A DNA stretch of 10,070 bases from an uncultured Clostridia bacterium (lineage in GTDB: Bacteria > Bacillota > Clostridia > Lachnospirales > Anaerotignaceae), in assembly GCA_937888765.1 (NCBI GenBank), contig CALASU010000324.1, positions 1-10,070 on the forward strand. Reading direction: 5' to 3'. A program made the position numbers and the translations under genes. The stretch's first letter is position 1. The number at the start of each line of letters is the position of its first letter. Shown piece after piece: positions 1-6,352 of this stretch. The notes beneath the pieces are model-generated. The model made no database searches and was not told where the DNA came from. It was given only the letters and a program-made list of their open reading frames with translations.

Positions 1-24
1 GCTTAGCAGACAGAATCACTCATT

Positions 25-129
25 TTAATTTGCACTAAATCTTGACATAGGACCAAATGCATCCAGTTGTCTGTCTAAACTCTGCTGCTCCGTACTGACA
101 CGGGCATAGCCAAATATGTAATGCTTCAT
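25..129 (-). pseudogene. Truncated serine recombinase (resolvase/invertase family), N-terminal fragment
   Basis: Reading from the ATG at 129 gives a 34-codon frame. Its first ~26 residues are a clear serine-recombinase N-terminus: the strand and loop FGYARVST (residues 6-13) with the catalytic serine at residue 12, followed by QQSLDRQLDAFG (15-26), the usual helix start. After residue ~26 the similarity stops: the frame reads PMSRFSAN and ends in TAA, and neither other frame resumes a recombinase sequence before the window edge. Intact family members need about 180 or more residues, so this is a broken gene left by deletion or insertion. A GGTGG ribosome binding site lies 4 bases before the ATG, as in a once-active gene. 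Intact relatives catalyse strand exchange through a 5'-phosphoserine link. The identification is firm; the cause of truncation is inferred. Confidence 0.8.
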
Positions 130-162
130 AATACCACCTTTCTGTATCAATAACGTATGAGA

Positions 163-257
163 ACTGGGACTTTGATTCTGGAACGAGTTTTGGGACAAAA
201 TATGCCCTTATTTCAAGCATTTTCAGTCATATTTTATCCCTGTAAAATTCGTCCCAA
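163..257. other. Repeated TGGGAC half-sites and inverted repeats, possible recombinase site
   Basis: TGGGAC occurs at 165-170 and 191-196 on the plus strand and inverted (GTCCCA) at 251-256. A 13-bp inverted repeat with one mismatch joins 192-204 with 228-240 (GGGACAAAATATG type). A second, alternative pairing joins TTGGGAC at 190-196 with GTCCCAA at 251-257. The cluster lies just upstream of the truncated serine recombinase, which is where resolvase-family genes usually keep their res or crossover sites. No gene is apparent here. That it is a recombination site is inferred from position and repeat structure; it could instead be a leader structure. Confidence 0.3.
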
Positions 258-277
258 TAATGTTCGTTTTTAAGACA

Positions 278-649
278 TTATTCTACCATTGGCAGGATCA
301 TAATACGTCCGCCTAAATTCAAAAATATTCTTGGTACTGCAAATACTTCAGAATATCTCTTAATCTGTTCCTCTGTCAGTGATGTGAAGTGGTCACAATT
401 ACTAGGAGTGCCAGCAATAAAGAAGGTTCCTGCTACAATGTCGTAGCAAGTACCATCCTCTGTTACTAACTCTCGATTCAAGGGAAGTCCAAGTAATTTT
501 CCTTCATCATTTACAACCAGAACAACCTCATCTTCAAATGGATAAATTGTCTGGATATATCCGCCAACGATTGCCTGCATAGTTTCTAAGGTATCTTCTA
601 TTTCTCTTACTTCTGGTACTTTCTGGGGTTCAATAACTAAAACTTTCAT
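278..649 (-). CDS. DUF3846 family protein
   Basis: A 123-aa protein of unknown biochemical function, recognised as DUF3846, a small family common on Firmicute mobile elements. The pattern is typical: an N-terminal strand MKVLVIEP, a GGYIQTIYPF segment (residues 28-37), VVNDEGKLLGLPLNREL (44-60), then YDIVAGTFFIAG and a late SLTEEQ segment. No membrane segment or signal is visible. The start at 649 is chosen because GGAGG lies 6 bases upstream; a longer in-frame start at 703 would overlap the preceding gene and lacks this support. It is the last gene of the amidoligase-glutaminase block and starts 17 bases after the glutaminase stop, so it is co-transcribed. No clear terminator follows it. Family assignment is good; a role in the amidoligase pathway is inferred only from position. 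Confidence 0.8.
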   Translation of the reverse strand: MKVLVIEPQKVPEVREIEDTLETMQAIVGGYIQTIYPFEDEVVLVVNDEGKLLGLPLNRELVTEDGTCYDIVAGTFFIAGTPSNCDHFTSLTEEQIKRYSEVFAVPRIFLNLGGRIMILPMVE

Positions 650-666
650 AAGATTCCTCCGTTCAC

Positions 667-1647
667 TTACGCATATTCCAGCCCCATGATCTCTGCTACA
701 CATTCCTGCAGATACTCTGGGGAATCCAACAATAATTCAATATCTTCTTCCTCAAAACCATTTTCGTAGAGAAATAAGATTTCATCTTCAGAAACACCAA
801 CATTCATACCATAGTCGATCAAGCACTCTAAATAACTGCAATCCTTTTCTCCAGCTTGCAAGAATTCTTTTGAAACTCCTCTGCAACCATAGTATCTGAA
901 CCAAGGTAAGGCATTGTATTCCAATTTACTTGTGTCAAAAGATTCCTTCTGAATCTCCCCATTGTTTTTCAGAATCAAGATATCTCCCATATTTATCTTG
1001 ATTTCTTGATAGAGGAACTCTCCAAAACCACCCCGTATCAGTCCTGTTTCCAATATTTCTCTCGTAGAAGCATAGACATAAAAGCCCATTTCTTCACAAT
1101 GATAAACTGTCAGAGGATTATCTCCCTTTAACAGATACAGGTTATTGCAGCTATCCAGCAGAGTAAAGCAAAAGGAACCTTCGACATTTTCTGCCATCAT
1201 CCGAATGGCTTCGATATCAAAGGTTCCCGTCTTTTCGATCATCTGCACGGCAACATAGCTGTCTGTTTCAATCTTTGTTTCCCACAGATGAAATTCTTCT
1301 CTCAATTCCTGTTCATTATGAAGGATACCGTTATGCGCTAACGCAAATGCTGTCTTTCCACATCTGCCATGAAAAGGATGATTATTGTAATTGAATTTCT
1401 CATTCCCCTGAGTTGTCAGTCTGGTATGTCCCATGACCACATGTACATCCTTTGGTATTTTCTTCTGAAACTTATGAGCAGGAAGTGGTTTTTTATGAAT
1501 CTCCATTTGACCATTTCTGTTATAGGCAATGCCAGTCGCATCTGTTCCTCTTTCTTCACAGGCAATAGAAAGCTGATACAGCAAATGATTCTTCTGTTTA
1601 GCAGTCAAAACTTTCTTATAATCTAAAATCCCATACAAACAACACAT
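667..1647 (-). CDS. Class II glutamine amidotransferase (Ntn-hydrolase glutaminase)
   Basis: A 326-aa protein with an N-terminal class II glutaminase domain. Removing the initiator Met exposes Cys2 (MCCLYG), the expected nucleophile. The other core motifs are present: RGTDATG (33-39), GHTRLTTQG (73-81, with the glutamine-binding Arg), HNG (105-107) and ETD (127-129). Family members hydrolyse glutamine to release ammonia for a partner synthetase. There is no second catalytic domain such as the sugar isomerase of GlmS or the synthetase of AsnB; residues ~255-326 form an acidic, probably helical tail. The start codon follows the amidoligase stop after one base, with GGAGG inside the end of the amidoligase gene, so the two are translationally coupled. 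The likely job is to supply ammonia to, or trim amides made by, that amidoligase; this pairing is inferred. Cytoplasmic. Confidence 0.85.
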   Translation of the reverse strand: MCCLYGILDYKKVLTAKQKNHLLYQLSIACEERGTDATGIAYNRNGQMEIHKKPLPAHKFQKKIPKDVHVVMGHTRLTTQGNEKFNYNNHPFHGRCGKTAFALAHNGILHNEQELREEFHLWETKIETDSYVAVQMIEKTGTFDIEAIRMMAENVEGSFCFTLLDSCNNLYLLKGDNPLTVYHCEEMGFYVYASTREILETGLIRGGFGEFLYQEIKINMGDILILKNNGEIQKESFDTSKLEYNALPWFRYYGCRGVSKEFLQAGEKDCSYLECLIDYGMNVGVSEDEILFLYENGFEEEDIELLLDSPEYLQECVAEIMGLEYA

Positions 1648-1648
1648 C

Positions 1649-2761
1649 TTATATTTCCTCCTCCATTTCTACAGGTTCGTTGATATATAACCGCCGTTCC
1701 TTCAGATATGTAATCAGCTCTGTTTCACTTATTTCTGATACAAATCTCCACCAACTTCTGTTCTGCAGTTCTTCTTCAGAATATGCCCTTGCTGTCTTAC
1801 ACAGGTTTTCTACCATCTGCAAAGTTGCAATCAGCGTATTGTATTTCAGCGTTCCTCTCCACATACGAAATTCAATCGTATGCCAGTTCTGCAGATTCAC
1901 ACAGGCATATCTTCCCAGAATAGAATTTTTTGCTTGATCCATGACCTGATTCGGCTTTTCCTTGAATCCGTAGCGAGCTGCCCACTGGCTCATCTGACCC
2001 TTTGTTCTTCTGGAAAACCGCAGCAGCTCTTCCCAATATTTCTCAACCAGAAACAGAACCTTTCCGATATTTTCTTCCTGCTGCTCGTAATCCTCTCCAA
2101 AGAATGTCCGATTGACATGACAATGCAGACCACAGGTTGCTGATTTATGGGAACGATATCCCATGTTCAGAGCTTTTTCCATCACTTCTTTCCACGGCAT
2201 CACTTCCATATGATACTGCAATGTCATAGGGTGAGTGACGATTTCAAATCCACTATCCAAAGAACCGTCATGCTTGATATAGATGTGACTTGCTTCTGCA
2301 TTAGCAATTCTCAAAATCTCTTTGGCATCTTCATGGCTTCCATCTCCATCATCAATTTCCAGTTCAACTCCCAGATACAGATTGCTGTCTGTTCCATAAA
2401 AGATTGGATCTGGTTTATAGCTGTAATTCTGAATCGCTCCCTGTTTCATGCAATGATAGCAAAGCGTTCTGTCCTCGTATTCATCAAAGTATTCCTCTTC
2501 CTGCAGGATCAATCTGCCGCATTCGTCACAACGGTTGTAATATCTTTCAAAACAATGCCCGCACAGCGGCGTATCATCATCACCTTCGCTGTCATCTTCA
2601 AAGATACGAGAACCACACTGTATGCAGATAGTAGTTTCTTCCTCAAAACAATCCCTACAATACGCTTCGCCTTCAAAATAAACAGCTTCACCTATAGACA
2701 TCTCACAGTCACAGTTACAACAATGCATCAGTATCTCATTTGCATTTTTTCTTTCTTCCAT
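1649..2761 (-). CDS. Zinc-ribbon amidoligase-like protein (COOH-NH2 ligase fold)
   Basis: A 370-aa two-part protein. Residues 14-104 hold six CxxC knuckles (C14/17, 35/38, 46/49, 67/70, 78/81, 101/104), enough for three four-cysteine zinc sites in a LIM or zinc-ribbon style. Residues ~128-310 match the amidoligase family of the glutamine-synthetase fold: GVELEID (131-137, metal-binding acidic pair), HDGSLDSGFEIVTHPM (164-179), CGLHCHVN (210-217) and NWHTIEFRMWRGTL (292-305). Family members are predicted to form amide bonds between a carboxylate and an amine using ATP. The substrate is unknown; the zinc fingers suggest a protein or nucleic-acid target. GGAGGG lies 6 bases before the ATG. A terminator-like hairpin precedes it and the glutaminase gene follows after one base. 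Fold assignment is strong; activity and target are inferred. Confidence 0.85.
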   Translation of the reverse strand: MEERKNANEILMHCCNCDCEMSIGEAVYFEGEAYCRDCFEEETTICIQCGSRIFEDDSEGDDDTPLCGHCFERYYNRCDECGRLILQEEEYFDEYEDRTLCYHCMKQGAIQNYSYKPDPIFYGTDSNLYLGVELEIDDGDGSHEDAKEILRIANAEASHIYIKHDGSLDSGFEIVTHPMTLQYHMEVMPWKEVMEKALNMGYRSHKSATCGLHCHVNRTFFGEDYEQQEENIGKVLFLVEKYWEELLRFSRRTKGQMSQWAARYGFKEKPNQVMDQAKNSILGRYACVNLQNWHTIEFRMWRGTLKYNTLIATLQMVENLCKTARAYSEEELQNRSWWRFVSEISETELITYLKERRLYINEPVEMEEEI

Positions 2762-2782
2762 GATTTTCCCTCCAAATCAAAA

Positions 2783-2820
2783 ATAACCCAGTATCCCCAC
2801 TGATAGGGATACTGAGTTAT
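2783..2820 (-). terminator. Intercistronic hairpin with T-run before the amidoligase gene
   Basis: Arms 2783-2797 and 2806-2820 form a 15-bp stem with an 8-base loop. The single imperfect position is a G-U pair in the minus-strand RNA. Five T residues follow on the minus strand. It separates the Cys4-protein gene from the amidoligase gene, whose ribosome binding site begins about ten bases later. It may end the upstream transcript or let a fraction through. Confidence 0.65.
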
Positions 2821-2829
2821 AATTACTTT

Positions 2830-3597
2830 TTAACTTACTTCCGACAGTTCTGCAGCAAATTCAGTTACGTTCACACTTTCCATAAACTGTTGACCAAACA
2901 CCTTTGCCAATGCTGCTTCTTCAGTACTAAGCATATCTGTAGCTTCAAAGTTGAATAAGGCATAGGGTTTTCCTGTTTTACTTGTAGCTTTTTCTAAAGT
3001 AATCTTCGTTACCACAGAGCTGATTGGTGTCAATCTGCCTACCAGACGTACCATATATTTAAGGAAGCGAGATTTGCTTGTAACAGGAACACGAATCAGC
3101 AAAGGAAAGATATTGTCCGGTCTAAGCAGAAACAGCAGCACAAATTCCTTACAAGCCTTTGCCCCAGTTTCTCCATCCTTAGAACCGAAATCATTATAAG
3201 GACAGCGGGCACATACCTTTCCGTCATGGGACATAATACTGTCTTTGCTCATACAGGTAGGCGGTGTCCCTTCTACAGGATCTGGTGTGTCCCAATATGC
3301 TCTCGGAGTGGTATAATCCAGAATGATACCAGACAATTCCTTTTCAGCATCTTCCCCCGACAAGCTGGGAACAGAAAACACCGTTGCACCACCGGAAGGT
3401 GATTTCACCATATCGAATAAATCCAAAGACAGCGGCTGATGCTTCAGATTTTCTTTGATGATTTCCAACGCATTATTTGTCAAAGCGATATAAGCTGACT
3501 CAACAGGCTGTACTACTGTTCCAACAGTCATTTGTACCGGCTCCTGCAGTTCCTGCATTTTCTTATTCATATTCTTTTTGAGTTTTGTGTTATCCAT
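2830..3597 (-). CDS. Cys4-containing protein next to YqaJ nuclease; function unknown
   Basis: A 255-aa soluble protein that I cannot assign to a named family. The N-terminus is basic (KLKKNMNKK, residues 5-13). A conserved-looking segment KSPSGGATVFSVP (65-77) precedes a four-cysteine cluster C115-x13-C129-x2-C132-x16-C149 that could bind zinc. After it comes a strand-rich region: LLFLLRP (154-160), FPLLIRVPVTSKSRFLKYM (164-182), then a C-terminal strand segment KTGKPYALFNFEATD (207-221). Together these could form an OB-type or annealing fold. The gene starts 14 bases after the YqaJ stop, with GGGGG upstream, so the two are coupled. Phage and plasmid YqaJ nucleases are usually paired with a single-strand annealing or single-strand binding protein, and this is the natural candidate. 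That function is inferred from position; no RecT or Erf motif was recognised. Confidence 0.7.
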   Translation of the reverse strand: MDNTKLKKNMNKKMQELQEPVQMTVGTVVQPVESAYIALTNNALEIIKENLKHQPLSLDLFDMVKSPSGGATVFSVPSLSGEDAEKELSGIILDYTTPRAYWDTPDPVEGTPPTCMSKDSIMSHDGKVCARCPYNDFGSKDGETGAKACKEFVLLFLLRPDNIFPLLIRVPVTSKSRFLKYMVRLVGRLTPISSVVTKITLEKATSKTGKPYALFNFEATDMLSTEEAALAKVFGQQFMESVNVTEFAAELSEVS

Positions 3598-3611
3598 CGT
3601 TTTAACCCCCT

Positions 3612-4556
3612 TTATTTAGATACTTTGACAGAAAAGCGACGATAAGATATTTTATTTGCGTATTTCTGATAGAGAGCAGGATGTTCTGCTTTCAGGGTTT
3701 TCGTATCCAGCCGTTCCTGAGATACGCTTTTCCAAGTAATCGTTCTGTTATTGATCGTGCCGATTTCATTTTCTCCAAGCATCTGTTTTAATAAATTTTC
3801 AGCTTTCTGCTTTTGTTCTGTAATCCGTTCCAGTTCTTCACAGGCAGTATCATATTCAAGAATCAGATCTGCAGCAGTATCGGGCAATGCAATCTGGGAC
3901 TTCGGGACAGGATGAGCAAACCGCTGTGCCAGAAACTGACTGGACGCAGAGGACCCATCCAGCACAGGCGGGATGCATTCCTGAACATGCCTCCAGAAAT
4001 TTGATTCAATTTTGATGAGCATAGAAATCAGTTCTTCATCCCGCTCGATAAACTTCCAGCGGAATGTATTACCGCCGATCAATACAGCGATATAGAAGCC
4101 TTTATATCCCGTGACTGCCATATAGTGCTGAATCTGCAGCTGGTACTCATCAGGAATCGTATTTTCCCATTCATTTGCTTTATAAGCAGAAGCTGTCTTT
4201 GCTTCAAATCCACAGATGCCATAATCAGGATGTTCACAGATACCATCCAGATTCGCCAACATAAACGGATGCTCCGCACTCTGCAAAATCTGATCCACAG
4301 CTTTCACTTCAATACCTGTACGCTTAGTGAATTCAGCCTTAACTAAATCTTCCAGCTGTGTTCCCCAATAGGCTGCTTCTCCAGCTTCTTGATAGGGGAG
4401 CTGGTCTGTTTTCTCCATCCACAGTTCGACTGGAGATTTATAACGGCTGATCCCACAGACTGCTGCTGCATCTGAACCACCGATACCCTGTTTACGGTAT
4501 TCCAGCCAATCCGCATAAGGCAGATTTTCGGTTGATGTTAAAATAATTGCTGACAT
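3612..4556 (-). CDS. YqaJ-type viral recombinase (lambda exonuclease-like nuclease)
   Basis: A 314-aa nuclease of the PD-(D/E)xK, YqaJ/lambda-exonuclease family. The signature GIGGSDAAAVCG (residues 24-35) is followed by WGTQLED (64-70, E69), LANLDG (100-105, D104), FEAKT (117-121, E118 and K120), and QLQIQHYM (139-146). All expected catalytic positions are intact. Enzymes of this fold degrade one strand of a DNA duplex from its end to leave single strands for annealing; the cellular site is the cytoplasm. A C-terminal helix at ~230-265 looks coiled-coil. The start at 4556 is chosen because GAGGT lies a few bases upstream and the protein then begins as relatives do; an in-frame ATG at 4604 lies inside the upstream hairpin. 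It is followed closely by the Cys4 protein gene, a likely recombination partner. Confidence 0.88.
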   Translation of the reverse strand: MSAIILTSTENLPYADWLEYRKQGIGGSDAAAVCGISRYKSPVELWMEKTDQLPYQEAGEAAYWGTQLEDLVKAEFTKRTGIEVKAVDQILQSAEHPFMLANLDGICEHPDYGICGFEAKTASAYKANEWENTIPDEYQLQIQHYMAVTGYKGFYIAVLIGGNTFRWKFIERDEELISMLIKIESNFWRHVQECIPPVLDGSSASSQFLAQRFAHPVPKSQIALPDTAADLILEYDTACEELERITEQKQKAENLLKQMLGENEIGTINNRTITWKSVSQERLDTKTLKAEHPALYQKYANKISYRRFSVKVSK

Positions 4557-4588
4557 TGTATGACCTCGCTTTCTTTTCAAATAAAAAT

Positions 4589-4621
4589 AGGGAACGTACA
4601 GCAATCTGCTGTATGTTCCCT
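4589..4621 (-). terminator. Terminator hairpin between DUF932 and YqaJ genes
   Basis: Arms 4589-4603 and 4607-4621 (AGGGAAC...GTTCCCT) form a 15-bp stem with one mismatch and a 3-base loop. On the minus strand the stem is followed by ATTTTTATTT, typical of a factor-independent terminator. It starts 11 bases after the DUF932 stop and lies 32 bases before the YqaJ ATG, so it would end or attenuate the DUF932 transcript. Confidence 0.7.
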
Positions 4622-4631
4622 TGGTATTTTG

Positions 4632-5573
4632 TTACGCTGCTGCCAGTACCATCTTATAGGCTTTATCAATCATCGGATTGCCTTCAACAGTACGCAGGAA
4701 CAGGTTTTCATTGTAATTCTTTGTTTTGCGGATCGGATCTGCATGTGTCGCAAAGTCACTGACTGCATTGATAAAGCGATATCCGTTCTTGCCAATGTGT
4801 TCCAGATCAGGGGCATCCCAGTATCTGCATTTCAGATCTTCCAATAAACGCAGGTTGTTCTTTCTCTGCGCTTCTGAAATGTCTGCTGTATCTATAATAG
4901 GAAAGAACTCCTGCATAAACTCCAGAACCTTTTTATCACTCAGCTTAATCTGTGACAGCGTATCAATTTCCTTACCCAGTTTTCCCATATACAGCTCCGC
5001 AAGCTGCAAGGTTTCTCTTGCTTCATGGACACGATTCATCACATTTTCCGTATGTTTCGTTGTCCAGATACGCTTTGCGTTGCTCAGAGCCAAATTCAGC
5101 GTATTCTGGCACACTACTCTGATCGGTGTCATCGCAACCTTAATACCAGAACTGCCATCATGCGAATTCATGACTACCATATATGGAGAAATTTCATCTC
5201 CACCAATGATATAGCGATGCGGCATTTTCGCAAGCATCCATACCTTTTTTCCGCCCTGTAATACCCCGGCAGTTTCATAAGTCACGCCTTCGCCCAGCAG
5301 ATCATCTGTAAACTGAAATGCTTCTTCATTCTGCACAACTTTGTATCTATCAGAAACGATACCAAGAACTGCATCATCTGTATTGCGGATATTCGCCTTG
5401 TAGCCAAAAACCTTATCCCCATCTTCTGTATAAACATTTTTCTGTACTACCTGCCAGTTCAGTCCTGCATAGATCAGTGCATCCTTAGAAGCGGGGGCTT
5501 CTGCTACCATTGTTCCCAAACCATGCCAAGGTGTTTCTCTTACATAAAACATAGATTCCACATTCGCTGCCAT
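4632..5573 (-). CDS. DUF932 / phage-plasmid-like protein (TIGR03299 type)
   Basis: A 313-aa protein of the DUF932 family, widespread on phages, plasmids and integrative elements and of unknown biochemical function. Recognisable segments are ETPWHGLGT (residues 13-21), VSDRYKVVQNEEAF near residue 80, an AGVLQGGKKVWMLAK segment, then MVVMNSHDGSSG and a conserved RVVCQNTLNLAL motif in the middle. The C-terminal third is helical and charged. No signal peptide or membrane segment. AAAGGAGG lies 8 bases before the ATG, so the start is secure. It follows the small DUF6809-like gene by 37 bases without a hairpin, indicating co-transcription, and is itself followed by a terminator. Its place beside a recombination nuclease suggests a role in element replication or recombination; this is contextual inference. 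Confidence 0.85.
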   Translation of the reverse strand: MAANVESMFYVRETPWHGLGTMVAEAPASKDALIYAGLNWQVVQKNVYTEDGDKVFGYKANIRNTDDAVLGIVSDRYKVVQNEEAFQFTDDLLGEGVTYETAGVLQGGKKVWMLAKMPHRYIIGGDEISPYMVVMNSHDGSSGIKVAMTPIRVVCQNTLNLALSNAKRIWTTKHTENVMNRVHEARETLQLAELYMGKLGKEIDTLSQIKLSDKKVLEFMQEFFPIIDTADISEAQRKNNLRLLEDLKCRYWDAPDLEHIGKNGYRFINAVSDFATHADPIRKTKNYNENLFLRTVEGNPMIDKAYKMVLAAA

Positions 5574-5610
5574 AAATAATTCCTCCTTTGAATCCTATAG
5601 TAATAGTTAT

Positions 5611-5907
5611 TTACTTCTCTCCGATCTGCGGCATCTGGGAATGATACTCTCCTGTAATATCCAAGATAAATCTTGCTCCGATCCGTACCCCACAGATAAA
5701 AGCATCTTCTTCTGCAATACTCGCTGCAGTGATCGACTTTTTGCAGAATTCATCCAACAAAGCTTTTTCTTTTTGTGGAAGCAGTTTCATCAGATGATCG
5801 TAAACATCCGTTGCTTCCTTTGAAATCTTTGCATACTGACTGTCGCTGCGAACAGCTCGTTCATTAGGCTGTACGTTGCCATACCATAATTCACTTAACA
5901 GATACAT
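5611..5907 (-). CDS. Small hypothetical protein, DUF6809-like
   Basis: A 98-aa protein with an N-terminal LLSELWYGNVQPNER segment (residues 3-17), a middle helical stretch with LMKLLPQKEKALLDEF (39-54), and a C-terminal EEDAFICGVRIGARFILDI helix (67-85). This layout resembles small Clostridia proteins labelled DUF6809, but the assignment is from memory of the pattern and not certain. No function is known. It is soluble and slightly amphipathic, with no metal site. The start at 5907 is chosen because GGAG lies 7 bases upstream; an upstream in-frame ATG at 5931 lacks a site and would lie almost against a hairpin. It opens a two-gene unit with DUF932, with 37 bases between. Confidence 0.7.
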   Translation of the reverse strand: MYLLSELWYGNVQPNERAVRSDSQYAKISKEATDVYDHLMKLLPQKEKALLDEFCKKSITAASIAEEDAFICGVRIGARFILDITGEYHSQMPQIGEK

Positions 5908-5935
5908 TCTTTCACTCCTTTTTTCAGACAAATAA

Positions 5936-5968
5936 AGAAAGGACTTCCCTTTACAGGAAGCCCTCTCT
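5936..5968 (-). terminator. Hairpin upstream of the DUF6809-like gene
   Basis: Arms 5936-5948 and 5956-5968 pair over 13 bp with two G-U pairs that exist only in the minus-strand RNA; the loop is 7 bases. A broken T-run (TTATTT) follows. It lies downstream of the 32-aa peptide gene and 28 bases before the next ATG, so it could end the peptide transcript or attenuate the operon. The weak T-run lowers certainty. Confidence 0.5.
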
Positions 5969-5996
5969 GTTTTGATACTTATTAGAAGTACTTATC

Positions 5997-6095
5997 TCAC
6001 TTCTGTTCGTTATTCTGTTCATCTTTTTTCTGTGCATTTGTCAGCAGTACTGAAACTACCAGTAAAACAGTTTCTAAAATCATCTTTTTGGACAT
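5997..6095 (-). CDS. 32-aa single-span membrane peptide
   Basis: A very small gene with good start signals: GAGGTG lies 6 bases before the ATG at 6095. The peptide has a short basic start (MSKK), a hydrophobic stretch MILETVLLVVSVLL (residues 5-18) able to span the membrane, and a hydrophilic charged tail AQKKDEQNNEQK (21-32). Size and layout resemble Fst/Ldr-type type I toxin peptides and other regulatory membrane miniproteins, but there is no sequence match that I recognise. A hairpin follows at 5936-5968, so it may be its own short transcript or the first gene of the long minus-strand operon. Evidence for translation is the ribosome binding site and the coherent topology; function is unknown. 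Chance occurrence of a frame this short cannot be excluded. Confidence 0.5.
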   Translation of the reverse strand: MSKKMILETVLLVVSVLLTNAQKKDEQNNEQK

Positions 6096-6227
6096 TATGA
6101 ACACCTCATTTCTTTTTATTCTACATAGAGAATATATCGTTGAAATGATATATGATGCGGTACTGGCAAGATAAGTGATTGTATATCTCCACCCTCATTA
6201 AGATAAGCTTATAGAATGGCTCTATTT

Positions 6228-6255
6228 CTTGTATTCCGATGTTACATCGTATCAA
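6228..6255 (-). promoter_or_regulatory. Possible promoter of the recombination/amidoligase operon
   Basis: On the minus strand TTGATA (6255-6250) and TACAAG (6233-6228) are 16 bases apart, a fair -35 and a weak -10. A 13-base palindrome, CGATGT-T-ACATCG at 6237-6249, fills the spacer and would be a good repressor site. Transcription would start near 6221 and reach the 32-aa peptide gene after ~125 bases. The weak -10 keeps this tentative. Confidence 0.3.
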
Positions 6256-6318
6256 AATACAGTTCCCTCTCCCTGTTATAGATCACTTGCAGATACAAGC
6301 TGGACTATTAACACTTTG

Positions 6319-6352
6319 AAACGCCCTTTCACCTTACGGTGAGAGGGCGTTT
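6319..6352. terminator. Strong terminator hairpin, better suited to the plus strand
   Basis: Arms 6319-6333 and 6338-6352 (AAACGCCC...GGGCGTTT) form a 15-bp GC-rich stem with a TTAC loop. In plus-strand RNA every position pairs (one U-G) and six T residues follow at 6350-6355. In minus-strand RNA there is one A-C mismatch and only TTT follows. It lies 50 bases beyond the stop of the Sel1-like gene, so it probably also ends that operon, but its best reading direction is plus, where no gene is visible. Confidence 0.7.

Noticed and set aside
41..46. TTGACA on the plus strand near the left end
   Set aside because: No -10-like hexamer lies at 16-18 bases, and there is no plus-strand gene behind it.
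35..220. 61-aa open frame on the minus strand across the left end
   Set aside because: It has no good ribosome binding site and runs out of frame over the serine-recombinase fragment, which has both a site and a recognisable motif.
2147..2803. Long 218-aa open frame on the plus strand
   Set aside because: It lies antisense to the amidoligase gene, whose motifs and start signals are clear; the composition is that of a mirror frame.
4726..5214. 162-aa open frame on the plus strand
   Set aside because: Antisense to DUF932, with no ribosome binding site and no recognisable motif.
6118..6195. 25-codon minus-strand frame upstream of the 32-aa peptide
   Set aside because: There is no ribosome binding site ahead of its ATG, and the sequence looks like AT-rich leader.
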